Shown in pieces: positions 1 through 6,223 of a stretch of 13,544 nucleotides of DNA. The notes beneath the pieces are model-generated. The model had not been told where the DNA came from. It made no database searches and saw nothing but the letters and a program-made list of their open reading frames with translations. The DNA comes from Flavobacteriaceae bacterium (lineage in GTDB: Bacteria > Bacteroidota > Bacteroidia > Flavobacteriales > Flavobacteriaceae), in the NCBI GenBank assembly GCA_023262245.1, contig JALRDC010000046.1:1-13544 (forward strand). The letters are read 5' to 3'. The first letter of the stretch is position 1. Each line of letters starts with the position of its first letter. Made by a program: the position numbers and the translations under genes.

Positions 1-43
1 ATCTTGAGATTATTATAACATTAAATTAATGTTTGTTTAAACA

Positions 44-59
44 TACCTTTGTATTTTTG
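44..59 (+). promoter_or_regulatory. Tandem TAnnTTTG (-7) boxes upstream of a small ORF
   Basis: TACCTTTG (44-51) is followed with no gap by TATTTTTG (52-59). Both match the Bacteroidota primary sigma -7 consensus TAnnTTTG at every defined position. A TTTG at 32-35 lies 16 bases before the second box and could be a short-spaced -33 element. No -33 element sits 19 bases before the first box. An inverted repeat (ATGTTT at 29-34, AAACAT at 39-44) touches the first box and could be an operator. The start codon of the small ORF is at 68, so the leader would be only about 5-12 bases. The consensus is established knowledge; activity here is inferred. Confidence 0.5.
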
Positions 60-67
60 AAACAAAA

Positions 68-145
68 ATGCGCTATTTAAAGTCCCTTTATTATGTTTTT
101 GGATTCATTTATTGGATCATCCTAGGACGGTTTATCAAAAATTGA
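68..145 (+). CDS. Possible 25-aa hydrophobic small protein
   Basis: A 25-codon ORF runs from ATG at 68 to TGA at 143-145. The peptide begins MRYLKSLYYVFGF, continues with a hydrophobic aromatic stretch (IYWIIL) and ends GRFIKN. It therefore has one membrane-spanning segment of about 14-16 residues flanked by basic ends, as in many small single-pass membrane peptides. The start codon follows an A-rich stretch (gaaacaaaa), common in Bacteroidota, where Shine-Dalgarno sequences are rarely used. Two perfect TAnnTTTG boxes lie just upstream. The stop codon is only 2 bases from the stop of the convergent SET gene. I do not recognise the family. The promoter context is what lifts it above a chance ORF; it could also be the 5' part of a noncoding transcript. 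Confidence 0.4.
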   Translation: MRYLKSLYYVFGFIYWIILGRFIKN

Positions 146-147
146 AT

Positions 148-516
148 TTATTGAGTAGCTTCATACTCTAGTTCCCAATTCGGGTTTTCAAGTTTGTTTA
201 TTACGTATTTAACCGTTATTTCCTCTCCCTTTGCTATGGGTTTTGAAGTTATCATTCTAATGTGTTTCAACTCTCCCACCTCTGCATCTTTATCCGCAAA
301 AACAGCTTTACAATTGGGAATTTCATGATGGTTTATAAATGCACCCAAGGGAAGTCTGATATAATTATCGGGAAATCGAGTGTCAAACACATGAGTGATC
401 CCCAAATCGGTGTCTTGGGGAATGTCTTTAACTGCAAAAATTCCCAAACCCTCTATCTTGCTGGAAGCTATCGTTAAAAAAGCTGGTAAAGGTCTCCAAT
501 TAGTATCTTTAATCAT
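148..516 (-). CDS. Small SET domain-containing protein (putative lysine methyltransferase)
   Basis: This 122-residue protein is essentially a lone SET domain, the fold of S-adenosylmethionine-dependent protein lysine methyltransferases. Visible signatures in order are the N-terminal SET motif around GLGIF (23-27), the core NHHEIPNC (62-69), which corresponds to the NHxxxPN cofactor-binding motif, and the C-terminal GEEITVKY (97-104), corresponding to GEEIxxxY. There is no post-SET cysteine cluster and no extra targeting domain, so it is a minimal bacterial type. There is no signal peptide, so it should act in the cytoplasm. Start is ATG at 516. It lies 39 bases downstream of the PHP phosphodiesterase gene and may be expressed from its own promoter or by read-through. 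The substrate cannot be told from sequence; the family call is secure, methyltransferase activity is inferred. Confidence 0.85.
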   Translation of the reverse strand: MIKDTNWRPLPAFLTIASSKIEGLGIFAVKDIPQDTDLGITHVFDTRFPDNYIRLPLGAFINHHEIPNCKAVFADKDAEVGELKHIRMITSKPIAKGEEITVKYVINKLENPNWELEYEATQ

Positions 517-536
517 AATTCCTCAATTAAACTTTA

Positions 537-566
537 TAAATGTAACCATTCGTTGTTATTTAACAA
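537..566 (-). promoter_or_regulatory. Candidate promoter for the SET gene
   Basis: On the minus strand, TACATTTA (537-544) matches seven of eight positions of TAnnTTTG. A TTG (564-566) lies exactly 19 bases upstream of it, the usual -33/-7 spacing in Flavobacteriia. The element overlaps the last codons of the upstream phosphodiesterase gene and sits 20 bases before the SET start codon. The last base of the -7 box is not consensus, so this is tentative. Confidence 0.35.
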
Positions 567-1656
567 CCACTTCAATGTCTAAGCTTGATTTAGGAGCATC
601 TACTGCATTTAAGACTCGGAAAGGGAGTTTTACTGATGCTTTTTTGGTTTTTGTTTTAATGATTAGCTTGATTGATTCTTTAGCGGGGACAGTGAAAACG
701 GATCCTCTTTGATGAAAACTATATTCGCCGGTGTATTCCAATTGAAAAGGGACTGCGCTTTTATTGATTACCTCAACTTCCATTAGCAGTTTATCCTTTG
801 GATAGTAGGGAGTGCCAAATTCAAGGTTTTCTAGCACTAATTTTTTCAGAGGCGCATTCTTTCCTATAAGCATCTCTTCAAACCAAATCACCGTAGTTCC
901 TTCAAAAAGTGCTTTTTTAAGTGCTTCTGGAGATTTGTCTTCTACATATACAAAAGTCAAAGGGCGATGTCCTCCTTTAGCTATGTCATGCGCCCAATCC
1001 GTAAGTCCGTGAATGTCTGAGGTTCCTAAAATAGTGAGATCATTTTCTAATGCAATGGCTAAGGCTTCCTCTGAAAAGGTTGTTTCGTTTACAACTTCAA
1101 TGCCGTGCAGCAGTTTCTTTTTTATTAGATATTTGTGAAACGGTTCCAATCGAGCAATTCCATCATTGCGGTGTGCGTCCCAGTTTGGATGATTCCAAAA
1201 CACAAAAGCCTCTTGATTATTTGCTGCTTGAATTCCAGAAAGAGAATCTTTGTGAAGCAATGCATTTGCATCTTTTATAAAAACAGCATTGATATGCCCT
1301 GGAGGCATCGAACGGGTAATTTCTGAACCGTTAATTACTTGAAGCTTTTCGTTAGTTTTAAGCATTCCTTGGGCGATAATATAAGAACGATTTCGATCAG
1401 GATGAGGCAGGTCTTCTGCATGAGGTTGGTATTCCAAATGTTCGGTAAGCGCAATCAAATCTAATCCCTCTCTTCGGGCTTCTTCAACACGGATGTTGGG
1501 CCATACAGAACCATCTGAAAATACGGTGTGAATATGTAAGTCCGCACTTAACCAAAAGCCGCCTTTTTGAGTATGAAAAAGGGGTTCTTGACCATAACTT
1601 TTTATGCCTATACAAATTGCAATAAAGAGAAATATTTTGGAGTAGTTCACTTTCAT
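556..1656 (-). CDS. Exported PHP-domain phosphodiesterase (Sb-PDE-like)
   Basis: This is a predicted metal-dependent phosphoesterase of the PHP superfamily, resembling the Sb-PDE family named after a Sphingobium phosphodiesterase. Numbered from ATG at 1656 (366 residues), it shows a signal peptide (1-22, ending SYG before Gln23), DLHIHT (39-44), SDGS (47-50), TEH (71-73), Glu112 in NGSE, His121, NHP (155-157) and TSDIHG (212-217). Together these supply the His/Asp/Glu ligands of the PHP metal centre. The roughly 100 C-terminal residues are beta-rich with no recognised motif. A TTG six codons upstream (1674) is in frame, but the ATG gives a normal signal peptide and is preferred. It lies 36 bases after the DUF2490 gene and probably shares its transcript. 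It acts outside the cytoplasm. The natural substrate is unknown; phosphodiesters or phosphate scavenging are plausible. Confidence 0.85.
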   Translation of the reverse strand: MKVNYSKIFLFIAICIGIKSYGQEPLFHTQKGGFWLSADLHIHTVFSDGSVWPNIRVEEARREGLDLIALTEHLEYQPHAEDLPHPDRNRSYIIAQGMLKTNEKLQVINGSEITRSMPPGHINAVFIKDANALLHKDSLSGIQAANNQEAFVFWNHPNWDAHRNDGIARLEPFHKYLIKKKLLHGIEVVNETTFSEEALAIALENDLTILGTSDIHGLTDWAHDIAKGGHRPLTFVYVEDKSPEALKKALFEGTTVIWFEEMLIGKNAPLKKLVLENLEFGTPYYPKDKLLMEVEVINKSAVPFQLEYTGEYSFHQRGSVFTVPAKESIKLIIKTKTKKASVKLPFRVLNAVDAPKSSLDIEVVVK

Positions 1657-1692
1657 GGATCGGTTTTTTAACAATTTTAATATTCTAAGATA

Positions 1693-2418
1693 TTATAATC
1701 TGTAAAATAAGATGGTATTCCAAAGTCTATTTTTCAAATAATTCGTACTGGATTTAGCAATGGTATTTTTCTGAAAACCACTAAGAAACCTTAAATGATC
1801 ACTCACCTTCACATTCAATCCGAGAAGGGTCCAATTTTGATTGAATTTGTACGGAATCCCAGTTGGATTCATTACCGCAAAAATCTCGTTTAACAAGACC
1901 AGGTTAATGGGAACTTTGGCTTGCTCTTTAGAGATGGTTTTTTGATAGATCAACCGAAATCGAATCCTGCTGGAAAAATCAAAACTTCGCAAATTTTTTT
2001 GTTTTTGTAATGGTAGTTCTTCTTGAAATCGGTGTTCCAGACGTATCCATGTACTGAAGGAAGCTTTTTTTAAGGGTAAAGTAAATTGCACTTGTTCCCA
2101 GATATTGTGTTCTGTTCGCACTCTGGGATCGGTGTTAATATCTTGATCAAAGTTTTTTAAATAGCTGTAGCCTCCCCGCCAAGAAACATTTTTTGATGCT
2201 TGATAGGACAGTTGGGGTCTAAATAATTGTTGATTCCAAACATTAAAATAATCTACGGTTCTTAAATGGACTTCGGTTCTTAAACTTGTCTTATCAGAAA
2301 GTGGATAATCAATAAAAGTTGCGTTCCAGATTCCATTTACCTTTTCATATTCTTGAGCTTTTAACTTTGTAATGACAATTAATAGTAGCGTTATTAAGAT
2401 GCGTGTCTTATTATTCAT
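1693..2418 (-). CDS. DUF2490 family outer-membrane beta-barrel protein
   Basis: This 241-residue protein has a signal peptide (1-21, cleavage predicted between Ala21 and Gln22) and then alternating polar/hydrophobic strands rich in aromatic residues and arginine, for example LRTEVHLRTVDYF, FSTWIRLEHRF and FDFSSRIRFRLIY. It closes on an aromatic-containing strand (NTILFYRL), as outer-membrane barrels usually do. The pattern fits DUF2490, a Bacteroidota and proteobacterial family of predicted small barrels of unknown function. No catalytic motif is visible. The gene follows tesB after 5 bases and precedes the PHP phosphodiesterase by 36 bases, so the three are probably co-transcribed. It could provide passage or anchoring for a periplasmic or surface process, but nothing in the sequence names a ligand. 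Start is ATG at 2418. The barrel call is moderately sure; function is unknown. Confidence 0.75.
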   Translation of the reverse strand: MNNKTRILITLLLIVITKLKAQEYEKVNGIWNATFIDYPLSDKTSLRTEVHLRTVDYFNVWNQQLFRPQLSYQASKNVSWRGGYSYLKNFDQDINTDPRVRTEHNIWEQVQFTLPLKKASFSTWIRLEHRFQEELPLQKQKNLRSFDFSSRIRFRLIYQKTISKEQAKVPINLVLLNEIFAVMNPTGIPYKFNQNWTLLGLNVKVSDHLRFLSGFQKNTIAKSSTNYLKNRLWNTILFYRL

Positions 2419-2423
2419 TAAAC

Positions 2424-3284
2424 TTAATTGTATTTTCGCATTAACCCTTCTTGAGTTACGGAAGCAACCATCACTCCTTTTTTACTGAAAATACTTCCTC
2501 TTGAGAATCCTCTTGCGTTGGATGCGCTAGGACTTTCTATGGCATATAATAGCCAATCGTCAATCCTAAAGTCCCTGTGAAACCAAAGGGCGTGATCCAA
2601 ACTAGCATAGTACATCTTTGCATTCATTAACTTTTCCCGATGAGGAAGTGTGGCTGAAAGCAAAAGACTGTAGTCCGATGCAAAAGCTAAAATTTGGTGT
2701 TGCAATGGTAAATGGTCAGCAACTTTATCTTTTATTCGAAACCAGATATGTGCTAGGGGTGGTGAATTTTGGGTTTGAAGATAAATGGCTTTATCTACTG
2801 GTTTGAATTCAAAAATTTGAGGATGCGCTTTCATCAATCGGTGAAAACGTTCAGGGTCTAATTGTTGCAACCCTTCAGCTTGTTGGATGTCTGTTAAAAG
2901 TAAGTCTGGAGTCAAAACGTTAGGCATATTGATTTGATGACTTTCCCCTGCTTCTTTTATGTGAAAAGAAGCGGCCATATTGAAAATGGCTTTTCCGTTT
3001 TGAAAGGCTACTACTCGACGGGTAGTAAAACTCCTTCCATCCCGAATGGTGTCTACATGATAATCTATAGGAATATTTATGTCTCCACCCAGGATAAAAT
3101 AGCCATGCATAGAATGAGCAACCCTTTCTTCTGGTACGGTTTGGTATGCAGCGTGTAAGGACTGCCCTAATACCTGACCTCCAAAAACACGCCCCCAGGC
3201 GGTTTTATAATTTTGACCTACAAAATGATTGTCATTTTTTTTATCTAATGTCAAGAGATCAATAAGTTCTTTGCCTGATATCAT
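2424..3284 (-). CDS. tesB: Acyl-CoA thioesterase II (TesB family)
   Basis: This cytosolic enzyme hydrolyses acyl-CoA to free fatty acid and CoA. It is 286 residues, the same length as my recollection of E. coli TesB, and has two tandem hot-dog domains. The N-terminal domain shows FGGQVLGQSLHAA and DGRSFTTRRV. The C-terminal domain shows LDHALWFHR, ESPSASNARGFSRG and the final QEGLMR. The catalytic triad of E. coli TesB (Asp204, Thr228, Gln278) maps onto Asp204 (FASDYS), Ser228 (YASLDH) and Gln278 (TQEG) with identical numbering. Serine is therefore used where E. coli has threonine, a conservative change. The start is ATG at 3284, with no signal peptide. It is the first gene of a tight minus-strand run with DUF2490 and PHP genes, and a TAnnTTTG box lies 45 bases upstream. 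Its link to the exported neighbours is not obvious. Confidence 0.93.
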   Translation of the reverse strand: MISGKELIDLLTLDKKNDNHFVGQNYKTAWGRVFGGQVLGQSLHAAYQTVPEERVAHSMHGYFILGGDINIPIDYHVDTIRDGRSFTTRRVVAFQNGKAIFNMAASFHIKEAGESHQINMPNVLTPDLLLTDIQQAEGLQQLDPERFHRLMKAHPQIFEFKPVDKAIYLQTQNSPPLAHIWFRIKDKVADHLPLQHQILAFASDYSLLLSATLPHREKLMNAKMYYASLDHALWFHRDFRIDDWLLYAIESPSASNARGFSRGSIFSKKGVMVASVTQEGLMRKYN

Positions 3285-3329
3285 TTTCCAAAGAGGACTT
3301 TAAATTTAAAATAGGTTTTAAGTTTCATT

Positions 3330-3337
3330 CAAAAATA
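3330..3337 (-). promoter_or_regulatory. Candidate -7 box for the tesB-DUF2490-PHP run
   Basis: On the minus strand TATTTTTG matches TAnnTTTG fully and lies 45 bases before the tesB start codon, in the 94-base gap after the amidohydrolase stop. No clear TTG is found 17-21 bases further upstream, so the -33 half is weak or absent. The rest of the 3285-3378 gap shows no hairpin with a T-run, so no terminator for the upstream amidohydrolase could be assigned. Confidence 0.4.
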
Positions 3338-3378
3338 TTCATTCTCCATAGTTCTTGAATTTAAGGAAAAGTAGGGGT

Positions 3379-4797
3379 TTAATTTCGGTAATTTAAAGCA
3401 GGTTTGCGATCCCCTAGCATGGGTGTGTATTTAAAATTTGGTCCTCGTTTTTCCAAAAATTCTTTTTTAGCAATTTCTATAGCTTTTGCATCTTCTAATA
3501 GTTGCATTCCGGTTAAAGCAAGTGTTTTAGCAGCAACCATCATCCCTTTGATTCCAATGCTGGTCCCTCCAGCAGCAACGGCTTGCCAACTATGTGAAGG
3601 AGTGCCCGGAACCCAAGTCGCTGCACGTAACCCTGCTGTTGGTACCGCAAAACTTACATCCCCTACATCTGTTGACCCTCCTGCTCTTGCATTTTCGTCA
3701 TAAGGAGCTACCCCCTCTACATATCGCAAGTCCACATCAGTTCCTAAGGTTTCTGCTATTTTCTTCGCAAAGCTTAGCTCTTCTTCGTTGTAAGTGTAAC
3801 CCCCAATAGTTTCTAAATTCTTATGCACTCTTTTTTGCAAACTTTCAACATGAAGTAATTCATGAGTTCCTCCTATCATCTCAAATTCCATTGTTGTTCC
3901 TGTTCCTAAGGCTGCTCCTTCGGCTGCCTTAACTATTCGATCAAATACTTGAATTACTTCATCGCGTTCGTGATGTCTTGCATAATAATAAACTTCTGCA
4001 AAATCAGGAACTACATTCGGTGCTTTTCCTCCTTGTGTGATAACATAGTGAATTCTCGTATTTTCAGTTACGTGTTCACGCATCATATTTACCATGTGAT
4101 TCATCGCTTCTACTGCATCTAACGCAGAACGTCCTTTTTGAGGAAAGGCAGCTGCATGAGCGGAAATACCATAAAATCGGAATTTCGCTGATTTATTTGC
4201 TAACGCGGGTCTTGGGTCGGCAGCATTTTTACTGTCTGCATGCCAATGTAAAGCAACATCAACATCGTTAAAAAGTCCCGCACGCGTCATATAAACTTTT
4301 CCAGATCCTCCTTCTTCCGCGGGACAACCGTAGTATTTTACCGTACCACTTATATTTTTTTCTTCAATATAATTTTTTATCGCAATAGCCGCTGCTGCTG
4401 AAGCGGTCCCAAATAAATGATGACCACATGCATGGCCTGCTTTTCCGTTGTTAGTTAATTTATAAGGAACTGCTTGTTGTGATAATCCAGGAAGCGCATC
4501 GTACTCTCCTAGTATAGCAATGACAGGAGAACCGGAACCATAGCTGGCTACAAAAGCTGTCGGGATTTCTGCTACTCCTTTTTCTACTTTAAAACCTGCC
4601 TCTTTCAAAGTGTTTTGCAATAAATCACTACTGTTTTTTTCTTGGTATCCCATTTCCGCATAAGACCAAATTTTTTGGGCAATTTCAGTATACTTAACAA
4701 TTTCTTTATCTATAGAGTTTAAGGTGTTTTTATATCTTGTCTGGCTCATCCCAAGGCTAAAACACAAACAACATGCTACTATAAAAAAGCTTTTCAT
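3379..4797 (-). CDS. Exported M20 amidohydrolase, AbgB-like
   Basis: This 472-residue metallo-amidohydrolase belongs to the M20D group, closest by eye to AbgB, the B subunit of E. coli p-aminobenzoyl-glutamate hydrolase. Shared features are GEYDALPG (97-104), GHACGHH (121-127), CPAEEGGSG (158-166) and HWH (184-186), which supply Cys, His and Glu metal ligands. Also shared are GRSALDAVEAM in the lid/dimerisation domain and STDVGDVSF and GTPSHSWQ near the C-terminus. Unlike cytosolic AbgB it begins with a signal peptide (cleavage predicted between Ser18 and Gln19), so it should act in the periplasm. No AbgA-like partner or AbgT transporter is visible here. The start is ATG at 4797, 23 bases downstream of a perfect TAnnTTTG box. 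Likely substrates are N-acyl or aminoacyl amides, perhaps peptides; family certain, substrate inferred. Confidence 0.9.
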   Translation of the reverse strand: MKSFFIVACCLCFSLGMSQTRYKNTLNSIDKEIVKYTEIAQKIWSYAEMGYQEKNSSDLLQNTLKEAGFKVEKGVAEIPTAFVASYGSGSPVIAILGEYDALPGLSQQAVPYKLTNNGKAGHACGHHLFGTASAAAAIAIKNYIEEKNISGTVKYYGCPAEEGGSGKVYMTRAGLFNDVDVALHWHADSKNAADPRPALANKSAKFRFYGISAHAAAFPQKGRSALDAVEAMNHMVNMMREHVTENTRIHYVITQGGKAPNVVPDFAEVYYYARHHERDEVIQVFDRIVKAAEGAALGTGTTMEFEMIGGTHELLHVESLQKRVHKNLETIGGYTYNEEELSFAKKIAETLGTDVDLRYVEGVAPYDENARAGGSTDVGDVSFAVPTAGLRAATWVPGTPSHSWQAVAAGGTSIGIKGMMVAAKTLALTGMQLLEDAKAIEIAKKEFLEKRGPNFKYTPMLGDRKPALNYRN

Positions 4798-4820
4798 AAA
4801 TTAAATTTTTTAATTAAAAA

Positions 4821-4828
4821 CAAATGTA
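4821..4828 (-). promoter_or_regulatory. -7 box of the amidohydrolase promoter
   Basis: On the minus strand TACATTTG is a full match to TAnnTTTG, 23 bases before the amidohydrolase start codon. A TTTG (4844-4847) lies 15 bases upstream of it, shorter than the usual 19-base spacing. It is divergent from, and 28 bases away from, the plus-strand box of the M16 pair. Confidence 0.5.
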
Positions 4829-4856
4829 TTAATTTAGAAATTCCAAACCTATTTGA

Positions 4857-4864
4857 TAGATTTG
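4857..4864 (+). promoter_or_regulatory. -7 box of the M16 peptidase pair promoter
   Basis: TAGATTTG matches TAnnTTTG fully and lies 41 bases before the start codon of the first M16 gene. A near-consensus TTTA (4833-4836) lies 20 bases upstream and could act as the -33 element. The leader between box and ATG is about 35 bases with no purine-rich ribosome-binding site, as is usual in this phylum. Confidence 0.5.
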
Positions 4865-4905
4865 ATTCCCTCTAAAATCACATCTACCATTCTAAAAGCC
4901 TACTT

Positions 4906-6216
4906 ATGAAAACATACCTAACATTATTTCTAATTACTTTTTTTGGATTTTTTATCTATGCTCAAAAAGTTGCTTTTGAGGAATTTGATCTAGACAATGG
5001 ATTGCATGTAATCCTTCATCAAGACAATACTGCTCCTTTGGTAGTTACCTCTGTACTGTATCATGTAGGAGGGAAAGACGAACAGGAACATCGCAGGGGG
5101 TTTGCCCATTTCTTTGAACATCTTCTTTTTGAGGGCACAGAAAATATTGAACGTGGGAAGTGGTTTTCTATAGTAACTTCTAATGGTGGAAAAAATAACG
5201 CATACACTAACGATGATTTTACTTATTACTATGAAGTTTTTCCTTCAAATAATTTGGAATTGGGATTGTGGTTGGAATCAGAACGAATGCTCCATCCGGT
5301 AATAAACGAAATAGGAGTTGAAACTCAAAATGAGGTAGTCAAAGAGGAAAGAAGGTTACGATATGACAATTCTCCTTATGGACGATGGAATGAAGAAGTA
5401 CGAAGAAATTTATTTAAAAATCATCCCTACAAGACGACCCCCATAGGTGAGATGGAAGATCTTGATGCAGCTACCCTAGAAGAGTTTATTGCTTTTAATA
5501 AAAAATTCTATGTTCCCAACAACGCTGTCTTGGTGGTTGCAGGGGATTTTGAGATAGACAATACCAAAAAATTGGTGCAAAATTATTTTAACGACATTCC
5601 CAGAAGTAAAGACATTGAAAGGGCCGTATTTAAAGAACGCCCTCTAGATGAGGCGCTAAGTGCCGAAGCATTTGATAAAAACATACAAGTTCCTGCCTTA
5701 TTTACCGCGTATCGAACTCCAAAAAGAACTGCGCGAGAATCAAGAATACTGGATATGATCTCCTCTTATTTAAGCGATGGAAAAAGCTCAAAATTATATC
5801 GAAAACTCGTAGACGAAAAAAAGATCTCCTTACAAGTAGCAGCCTTCAATATGAGCCTAGAAGATCATGGAATTTATGTAATCTTATCTCTACCCCTAGG
5901 CAACAATGAACTTTCAACACTTCGTGATGAGATTGATTTGGAAATTGAAAAACTAAAGCAGCATCTAATTTCTGAACAAGATTATGAAAAATTGCAAAAT
6001 AAAATGGAAGCCAATTATGTAAATTCCAATGGTTCAGTAGAAGGGATTGCCAATTCGCTCGCTGTATATTATACCTTTTATAACAATACCAACTTAATCA
6101 ATTCAGAAATAGAAATTTACCGTTCTATCAGTCGAGAGGAAATTCGTGAGGTTGCCAATAAATACCTCAATGACCATCAACGGTTGACTTTAAATTATTT
6201 ACCCCAATCAAAATAA
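4906..6216 (+). CDS. Exported M16 zinc protease, catalytic subunit
   Basis: This 436-residue M16 (pitrilysin/insulinase family) metalloprotease has a signal peptide (1-19, Ala19 before Gln20). The inverted zinc motif HxxEH appears as HFFEH (68-72). The third ligand is likely Glu148 in EVVKEERR (143-150), at the usual distance of about 76 residues. The N- and C-terminal M16 halves are both present, so the length fits a single M16B subunit. In the second half the Arg/Tyr pair that binds the substrate C-terminal side is missing: the positions that align to it are Val302 and Leu309. The next gene keeps that pair but has lost the zinc site, so the two probably form a heterodimer. Only 7 bases separate the genes. 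It should cleave peptides in the periplasm or at the envelope; exact substrates are unknown. Confidence 0.92.
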   Translation: MKTYLTLFLITFFGFFIYAQKVAFEEFDLDNGLHVILHQDNTAPLVVTSVLYHVGGKDEQEHRRGFAHFFEHLLFEGTENIERGKWFSIVTSNGGKNNAYTNDDFTYYYEVFPSNNLELGLWLESERMLHPVINEIGVETQNEVVKEERRLRYDNSPYGRWNEEVRRNLFKNHPYKTTPIGEMEDLDAATLEEFIAFNKKFYVPNNAVLVVAGDFEIDNTKKLVQNYFNDIPRSKDIERAVFKERPLDEALSAEAFDKNIQVPALFTAYRTPKRTARESRILDMISSYLSDGKSSKLYRKLVDEKKISLQVAAFNMSLEDHGIYVILSLPLGNNELSTLRDEIDLEIEKLKQHLISEQDYEKLQNKMEANYVNSNGSVEGIANSLAVYYTFYNNTNLINSEIEIYRSISREEIREVANKYLNDHQRLTLNYLPQSK

Positions 6217-6223
6217 CATCCCC

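Noticed and set aside
395..712. Plus-strand 105-codon ORF across the SET/PHP boundary
   Set aside because: It lies antisense to two well-supported genes, has no family features and is a frame shadow. The same applies to plus-strand ORFs at 1050-1280, 3404-3703 and 11239-11491.
1657..1674. TTG-initiated six-codon N-terminal extension of the PHP phosphodiesterase
   Set aside because: The in-frame ATG at 1656 gives a compact signal peptide, and the extension adds only polar residues before it.
3327..3360. ATTCAA/TTGAAT inverted repeat as a terminator after the amidohydrolase
   Set aside because: The 6-base stem encloses a 22-base loop and lacks a following T-run.
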